Origin: JANXLS01 sp038227045 | GTDB taxonomy: Bacteria; Planctomycetota; SZUA-567; H5-PLA8 | DNA: 64,000 nt | Direction of reading: 5' to 3' | NCBI GenBank assembly: GCA_038227045.1 | Contig: JBBRQD010000015.1 | Location: 1-64,000, forward strand | In this document: piece by piece, positions 59,364-64,000 of the stretch | Layout: the number at the start of each line of letters is the position of its first letter | Numbering within the stretch: position 1 is the stretch's first letter | Notes under the pieces: model-generated | What the model was told of the DNA's origin: nothing | Databases searched by the model: none | What the model saw: the letters and a program-made list of their open reading frames with translations, nothing else | Program-made: the position numbers and the translations under genes

Positions 59364-59384
59364 GGACGGGCTGCCAGCCCGTCC
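59364..59384. terminator. Palindrome between convergent genes, copy of the 14731 type
   Basis: GGACGGGCT pairs perfectly with AGCCCGTCC across a GCC loop. It lies 16 bases after the oxidoreductase stop and 5 bases before the aminotransferase stop. The same loop and the GGACGG stem base occur at 14731-14753, also between convergent genes. Confidence 0.62.
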
Positions 59385-59388
59385 AGCT

Positions 59389-60543
59389 TCAAATCGAGTG
59401 CCCTGGCAATGCGTCCAGCAATTGTCCGATCTGTTCCATCGAATTATAAAAATGCGGCGATGCTCGCAATCGCCCTTCGCGCAACGCCAGAACGAATTTC
59501 TGGCGCATTAATTCGCGGTTCAATTCCTTGAGATCGTGCGACCCGCTGACGAAGGACACGATCCCGCTCGACTCGCCTTCCCTTCGACTGCTGACGACGT
59601 CGTAGCCCTTTTGCTTCAATCCTTCAACCAGCGCGTCGGTCAACTTCAGCACACGTTTTGAAATAACATTGACGCCGATCTCTTCGATAAGCTGCATGGA
59701 CGCGTTCAGCGCGAGAATTCCCGGGATGTTGTACGAGCCGCATTCAAATCGCTTAGCGTCGTCGCGCAGCGTGAAATCGTAATTGCCGTAGTCCAGGGCA
59801 TTGACGACGTTGAGCCAGCCGATTTCGGGACGCAGATTTTTGATCAATTCCGAGCGGCAAAAAAAGACGCCGCAGCCTTCGGGGCCGAGCAGCCATTTGT
59901 GGCCGTCCGCCGATAGAAAATCGATGTTCATCGCGCGCACATCGACGGGCAGCACACCAAGCGATTGAATCGCGTCGACGCAAAACAGAATTCCACGCGT
60001 GCGGCAGAACGCGCCAATGGTGCGCAAATCGTTGCGAAAACCGCTGGCGTATTCGACATGCGACAGCGCGATCATGCGCGTCTTCGGCGTGACCGCGGCA
60101 AACAGATCGTCGATTTCAATCCGCCCATTTTTTTCGGGAACGCGTGTGTATTTCAGGCCGAGCCGCTGCTCGAGGTCCATCCACGGATACACGTTCGCGG
60201 GATACTCGACGGCGGTCCCGACGATCTCATCGCCGGCTTTCCACTCCCAGCCATTTGCCACGAACGCCAGCCCCTCGCTGGTGTTTTTAGTGAAGGCGAT
60301 TTCCGTGGAATCGGCGTTCATCAAGCGCGCGGCGCGGGCACGGGCTTCGTCGGCCAGCACGTACCAACGGCCGGTGAGGTAGGCGTCGCGCGTCGCTTCG
60401 CGCGTATATTTTTCAAGCGCCGCCCCCGCACTCGCGGAGAGGGGCGCGACAGCCGCGTGATTCAGGAACGTCCATTCGGTGAGAATGGGAAATTCGGCTG
60501 CTGGATCGAAGCCGTTTGGTAATTTGGGAATGGTATCGAACAT
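59389..60543 (-). CDS. Class V PLP-dependent aminotransferase
   Basis: The 384-residue enzyme has the cysteine-desulfurase-like fold: TEIAFTKNTSEGLAFVANG, a DAIQSLGVLPVDVRAMNIDFLSADGHKWLLGPEG segment in which the HK lysine binds PLP, and VEYASGFRNDLRTIGAFC. The distinctive N-terminal WTFLNHAAVAPLSA resembles isopenicillin-N-epimerase-like or kynureninase-like members more than IscS. The reaction cannot be told from sequence. It converges on the oxidoreductase gene, with a palindrome between. Confidence 0.88.
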   Translation of the reverse strand: MFDTIPKLPNGFDPAAEFPILTEWTFLNHAAVAPLSASAGAALEKYTREATRDAYLTGRWYVLADEARARAARLMNADSTEIAFTKNTSEGLAFVANGWEWKAGDEIVGTAVEYPANVYPWMDLEQRLGLKYTRVPEKNGRIEIDDLFAAVTPKTRMIALSHVEYASGFRNDLRTIGAFCRTRGILFCVDAIQSLGVLPVDVRAMNIDFLSADGHKWLLGPEGCGVFFCRSELIKNLRPEIGWLNVVNALDYGNYDFTLRDDAKRFECGSYNIPGILALNASMQLIEEIGVNVISKRVLKLTDALVEGLKQKGYDVVSSRREGESSGIVSFVSGSHDLKELNRELMRQKFVLALREGRLRASPHFYNSMEQIGQLLDALPGHSI

Positions 60544-60739
60544 GTTTTGTTGTTGCCCAAGGCGTTAGCACTATTGCGCGACACTCTCTTAGTCTAACGA
60601 AAGCGACAAAGCATTTCTACGTATTCGTTCCGCGCGTTTAAATTCCATATCACTCGTGCGTCTCAATGCGGCTGTTTTAAGACGCAAATGCCGCTTAATT
60701 TCTTAAACCCGCTGTAGAATATTCATCCGGGAGGGACTG

Positions 60740-61369
60740 ATGCCGCGTTTGAAACTGGCCGTGCTTTTTTCGGGGAATGGCTCGACGCTCCAAAATCTGA
60801 TGGAGAAATCCGCGTCGGGCGCGATGAACGCCGATGTGGTCGTTGCGCTGTCCAGCCGCGCCGATGCGTACGGACTTGAACGCGCGCGCGCGCGGAATAT
60901 CCCCGCCTTGACCATTCCGCGCAAAGCATTCAAAGACGTCGATGCTTTCTCCACCGCCGTCTATGCCGCGCTGGCACCCTATGAGGTGGACTTGATTTGC
61001 TACGCCGGTTTCATGAGCATGCTGCGCATCCCCGCCGAATTCGAGCACCGGGCCATCAACGTCCATCCGTCCTTATTGCCGAGTTTCGGCGGGAAGGGGT
61101 TCTACGGGTCTCATGTTCACGAGGCGGTTTTGAAGCATGGCTGCAAAATCAGCGGGTGTACCGTTCATTTTGTCGATAACGAATACGACAATGGCCCGAT
61201 CATTGCACAGCAACCTGTTCCCGTATTCGACACCGACACGCCCGAGACACTGGGCGCACGCGTGCAGCAGGCGGAGCGGCAATTGTTTCCTGAAACAATT
61301 CAGTCGATCGCGGATGGACGAATAAAGATTGTCAATCGTGTAGTCAGAGTGTACCCTATTGAGTCATAA
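60740..61369 (+). CDS. purN: Phosphoribosylglycinamide formyltransferase
   Basis: It adds a formyl group from 10-formyl-tetrahydrofolate to GAR in purine biosynthesis. The 209 residues match PurN: LAVLFSGNGSTLQNLM, DVVVALSSRADAYGLERAR, CYAGFMSMLRIP, INVHPSLLPSFGG (catalytic His with the conserved Asn), and CTVHFVDNEYDNGPIIAQQPV (catalytic Asp). GGGAGG lies before the ATG. No other pur genes are adjacent. Confidence 0.96.
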   Translation: MPRLKLAVLFSGNGSTLQNLMEKSASGAMNADVVVALSSRADAYGLERARARNIPALTIPRKAFKDVDAFSTAVYAALAPYEVDLICYAGFMSMLRIPAEFEHRAINVHPSLLPSFGGKGFYGSHVHEAVLKHGCKISGCTVHFVDNEYDNGPIIAQQPVPVFDTDTPETLGARVQQAERQLFPETIQSIADGRIKIVNRVVRVYPIES

Positions 61370-61491
61370 TATAGCTTGACATAGCCGCTAGATTTTGGGT
61401 TTGTGGGCGTGGGAGATTGACATTCAGAATGGGTCATTCATTACCTAATTGGCTCTTTACCTCCCCTTCAAAGTGCACGGAGTGCTAAAAG

Positions 61492-62556
61492 ATGGTCACA
61501 CTCGAAGAACTGCTGCGCGTGATGATGGAACGCAAATCGTCCGATCTACACATCACGGCCGGAACGCCTCCGCGCATCCGTGTGGACGGCGCGCTTGTGC
61601 CCACTGAATACGACCAGATGGATTCCGAAACCTGCCAGAAGCTGATCTATTCGCTGTTGGACACGGAGCAGATCGCGAAGTTCGAATCCGAGAAGGAGCT
61701 CGACATGAGCTTCGGAATCTCGGGCATCGGGCGCTTCCGTGTGAATGTCTTTTATCAGCGTGGTTCGGTCGGCACGGCCATTCGTGTCATTCCCTATGAC
61801 CTCGCATCGTTTGAAAAGCTCGGCGTGCCTGCTGACGTGTGCAAGAAGCTGTGCAATCTTCCCAAAGGCCTGATCCTCGTGACCGGCGCAACCGGCTCGG
61901 GCAAATCGACGACGCTGGCGTCGATGATCGACTACATCAACACTAGCGGCCAATACCATATCATTACGATCGAAGACCCGATCGAATTCGTCCACCGCAA
62001 CAAAATGTGTCTCGTGAACCAACGCGAAGTCGGGCCGGATACGCACGGCTTCGCGCAAGCGCTCAAACACGTTTTGCGGCAGGATCCCGACGTGGTGCTG
62101 ATCGGCGAAATGCGCGATCGCGAGACGATCGAACTGGGACTGACGCTGGCGGAAACCGGACATTTGACGTTCGCCACGCTGCACACGTCCAATTGCGTGC
62201 AGACGATCAACCGCATCATCGACGTCTTCCCGGCCGAACAGCAGAATCAGATCCGCACTCAAATGTCGTTCGTGCTCGAAGGTGTGTTCTGCCAGCAACT
62301 TCTGCCCACGGCCAGCGGCAAAGGGCGCACGCTATGCTGCGAGATCATGATCCCCAACGACGCCATCCGCTCGAACATCCGCGACGACAGAGTCCACCAG
62401 ATTTATTCGACGATTCAGACGGGCACCAAGACGGGCATGAGAACCATGAATCAGTCGCTGCTCGAATTGTATAAAGAAGGCAAGATCACGTACGAAATTG
62501 CGCTGCAATACACGCATAATCTCGAGGACATGAAGAAAACGTTCCAAACGACTTAA
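61492..62556 (+). CDS. pilT: Type IV pilus twitching motility protein PilT
   Basis: PilT is the hexameric retraction ATPase of type IV pili. The 354 residues match the family: N-terminal PAS-like domain SDLHITAGTPPRIRVDG, Walker A GATGSGKST at 132-140, the Asp box IEDPIEFVHRNK, Walker B DPDVVLIGEMRD near 203-214, and His box GHLTFATLHTSN. The C-terminal region is longer than the 344 residues of the archetype by about ten. Two motor-N-domain genes follow on the same strand. Pilus assembly genes may continue beyond the window. Confidence 0.96.
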   Translation: MVTLEELLRVMMERKSSDLHITAGTPPRIRVDGALVPTEYDQMDSETCQKLIYSLLDTEQIAKFESEKELDMSFGISGIGRFRVNVFYQRGSVGTAIRVIPYDLASFEKLGVPADVCKKLCNLPKGLILVTGATGSGKSTTLASMIDYINTSGQYHIITIEDPIEFVHRNKMCLVNQREVGPDTHGFAQALKHVLRQDPDVVLIGEMRDRETIELGLTLAETGHLTFATLHTSNCVQTINRIIDVFPAEQQNQIRTQMSFVLEGVFCQQLLPTASGKGRTLCCEIMIPNDAIRSNIRDDRVHQIYSTIQTGTKTGMRTMNQSLLELYKEGKITYEIALQYTHNLEDMKKTFQTT

Positions 62557-62654
62557 AGCGTTAAATATTAAAGGTTTGTTATGTCGGCGAATACAAAAAA
62601 CGTGTACAGTATAGTGTCCGGCGATTGACGTTTTTCGGTTGAGGAGGCAAGATA

Positions 62655-63608
62655 GTGGCTCGCACATCCAGAACACCCAAGATACGCCTCGGCGAACTTC
62701 TCGTGGCCGCAGGGCTGGTGTCCGATGAAAAAATCCGCATCGGGCTCGAGGAGCAGCGCCGCAACAATTTATTCCTCGGCGAGTCGCTCGTGCAGCTTGG
62801 ATTCGTCAGTGAAGAGGCCATCGCGCAGGCGATCATCCAGCATTTCAATCTGCCTTTCCTATCGGCCAGTCAGTTCAACATTCCGCCGGACGTTTTCAAT
62901 CTCTTCCCCGAACGCATGTACTACGAATATCAGTTCATCGCCGTGGACAAGATCGAGCGCGTGATCATCATCATCGCCGCCGGGCCGATCAATCAGGACA
63001 TGATGGAGGAGCTCGAACGCGTCAGCGAATGCAAGATTTGCCATTATGTCAGCACCTGGCGCGACATCCTCGCCTCGATTGAACGCAATGCCAAAGAACA
63101 CGGCGGCGAAGCGCAAATCGAATTGACGGGCTTGGGCAGTTTGTTGCTCGATGGTTCGGAGGTAACCAAGCCGGGCAATTCAATCACTCAGAAAATCAAG
63201 AAGCTGGACGCCGTGCCCGCGCTCAATGGTGCAGGGGCGGCGGTTTCGAAGCCCGCGATGTCCCAATCAATGCTCGGCCAGCCGTCGAAGCCCGTGAACG
63301 CGGCCAATCTCTCGGCCATGTTGACGGCGCAGGCTGCGTCCTCCCGGACGGTGGGCGGGTCGTTCGGTTCGCCATCCGCGCCGCCTTCGCCGAGACTGAC
63401 CGCATTTATCAAAGTGCCGCCGCCAGGCAGCTCGCCGAGCAGTGTGCCGGCAGAGAGCCGAGTCGCGTCTTCCGCCAATTTGAACGCCGTCAAGGTGGGC
63501 GGCTCGTCCGCGGTAATGCCGGCTGTGCGTAAAGAGAAAGACGCTCCCCCGGAAGCCACGGAGCCGCAAAAACGCCTGTCGAGCTTTTTGACGTCCAGAA
63601 AATCGTAG
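62655..63608 (+). CDS. MshEN-type (GspE/PilB N-domain) protein without ATPase domain
   Basis: The first 150 residues form a GspE/PilB N-terminal domain (IRLGELLVAAGLVSDEKIRIGLEEQRRNNLFLGESLVQLGFVSEEAIAQAIIQHFNLPFL), a type that in some proteins binds cyclic di-GMP. The remaining 165 residues are low-complexity Ala/Ser/Pro sequence with no Walker A motif. So the protein cannot itself be a motor. It may be a regulator or adaptor of the pilus. The start is GTG at 62655 with GAGGAGG upstream. It lies 98 bases downstream of pilT on the same strand. Confidence 0.85.
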   Translation: MARTSRTPKIRLGELLVAAGLVSDEKIRIGLEEQRRNNLFLGESLVQLGFVSEEAIAQAIIQHFNLPFLSASQFNIPPDVFNLFPERMYYEYQFIAVDKIERVIIIIAAGPINQDMMEELERVSECKICHYVSTWRDILASIERNAKEHGGEAQIELTGLGSLLLDGSEVTKPGNSITQKIKKLDAVPALNGAGAAVSKPAMSQSMLGQPSKPVNAANLSAMLTAQAASSRTVGGSFGSPSAPPSPRLTAFIKVPPPGSSPSSVPAESRVASSANLNAVKVGGSSAVMPAVRKEKDAPPEATEPQKRLSSFLTSRKS

Positions 63609-63653
63609 CGCTGAAGACATATTGCGGCGCGTCTGAAATCGAAACAAATACGG

Positions 63654-63672
63654 GGCGGGCAGGTAACCCGCC
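63654..63672. repeat. Short GC hairpin
   Basis: GGCGGG at 63654 pairs with CCCGCC at 63667 around seven bases (CAGGTAA). It lies between the MshEN-only gene and the next gene on the same strand. It resembles other GC palindromes in the window but is shorter. Confidence 0.45.
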
Positions 63673-63712
63673 TTGACGTGAAAATGCGGCATTGTGGCAA
63701 TTGAGGTCGATT

Positions 63713-64000
63713 ATGGGCAAGGCCGATAAAAAACTCGCGATGATGCTCTCCAAATGCGGCATGATTTCGGACGCGCAACGGGAACAGGGTCTCGGCGATT
63801 CTGAAATAAGCGGCAAGTCGTTCACGCAGTGGCTCTTCGACACACAAGTCTGCACCGAGGACGCGCTCATCACCACAGTCGCGGCGGAGATGAACTATTA
63901 CCCGATCAATCTCGCGCATCTGACCTGCGACTCCGCCGCGCTGGAGACCGTTTCCGAGGAACAGGCCACCAACTACCTGGTCCTGCCGCTGGCGCGCATG
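63713..64000 (+). CDS. N-terminal domain of a PilB/GspE-like protein (cut by window edge)
   Basis: An ATG at 63713 with GAGG seven bases upstream opens a frame that stays open through the last base. The 96 residues seen read MGKADKKLAMMLSKCGMISD, then EDALITTVAAEMNYYPINLAHL, which match a GspE/PilB N-terminal domain more weakly than the preceding gene. Whether a Walker-type ATPase domain follows lies beyond the window. If it does, this is the PilB extension motor paired with PilT. Confidence 0.7.
   Translation, partial: MGKADKKLAMMLSKCGMISDAQREQGLGDSEISGKSFTQWLFDTQVCTEDALITTVAAEMNYYPINLAHLTCDSAALETVSEEQATNYLVLPLARM

Noticed and set aside
1..64000. CRISPR arrays, prophage, insertion sequences, tRNA and rRNA genes
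   Set aside because: No regularly spaced direct repeats, transposase or phage genes, or tRNA-like cloverleaf sequences were recognised by reading; a covariance-model search would be needed to exclude small RNAs.

Overview
The window looks like chromosome from a Gram-negative-type, peptidoglycan-containing bacterium of moderately high GC. No rRNA, tRNA, CRISPR array, phage module or transposase was seen. The gene mix points loosely to the PVC superphylum (Planctomycetes, Verrucomicrobia, Lentisphaerae) or similar deep lineages: many exported proteins without clear relatives, PKD-domain surface proteins, Hanks-type kinases, a FAD oxidoreductase with a golvesin-like tail, a YncE/alkaline-phosphatase fusion, VWA proteins, and a small protein beginning MRFSLGTLML. 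This is inference from gene content; no phylogenetic marker was compared.

Layout. 0-4 kb: end of an unknown gene, a shortened orphan, a YraN-type nuclease, a DegT aminotransferase and a one-haem exported protein. 3.9-11.1 kb: a minus-strand run of peptide-binding protein, DppB-like permease, L,D-transpeptidase, YncE/phosphatase fusion and a membrane protein. 11.2-13.1 kb: two small unknown genes, an AT-richer gap and methylmalonyl-CoA epimerase. 13.3-14.7 kb: a lone HlyD/MacA-type adaptor. 14.8-19.0 kb: a minus-strand cluster of acyl carrier protein, glycosyltransferase, thioesterase, EamA-like protein and CoA ligase. 19.2-30.6 kb: ABC-2 permease, aldo-keto reductase, DUF4404, exported unknowns, a YHS-type protein, a TIG/PKD protein and a SpoIID/LytB protein. 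30.8-39.1 kb: housekeeping (YebC, Sua5, PanB, QueC) mixed with a kinase, a zinc-ribbon membrane protein and a DJ-1 protein. 39.2-47.4 kb: methyltransferase, two large PKD proteins, a second kinase and a GT2. 47.6-60.5 kb: a protein with two VWA modules, a J-domain/repeat protein, DUF3108, a metallophosphoesterase, PilZ, a zinc lipoprotein, the golvesin-tailed oxidoreductase and a class V aminotransferase. 60.7-64 kb: PurN, then a pilus-motor block (PilT, a MshEN-only protein, and the start of a PilB/GspE-like gene cut by the window edge).

The most notable non-coding signal is the number of intergenic inverted repeats. They fall into several families, some with two related copies in the window, and many sit between convergent genes or between co-directional genes. 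The most promising gene-level leads are the acyl carrier protein/CoA ligase/glycosyltransferase cluster, a C-terminal beta-domain that appears to recur in three exported PKD proteins, and the tandem MshEN proteins beside pilT. I found no single system that I can call new with confidence.
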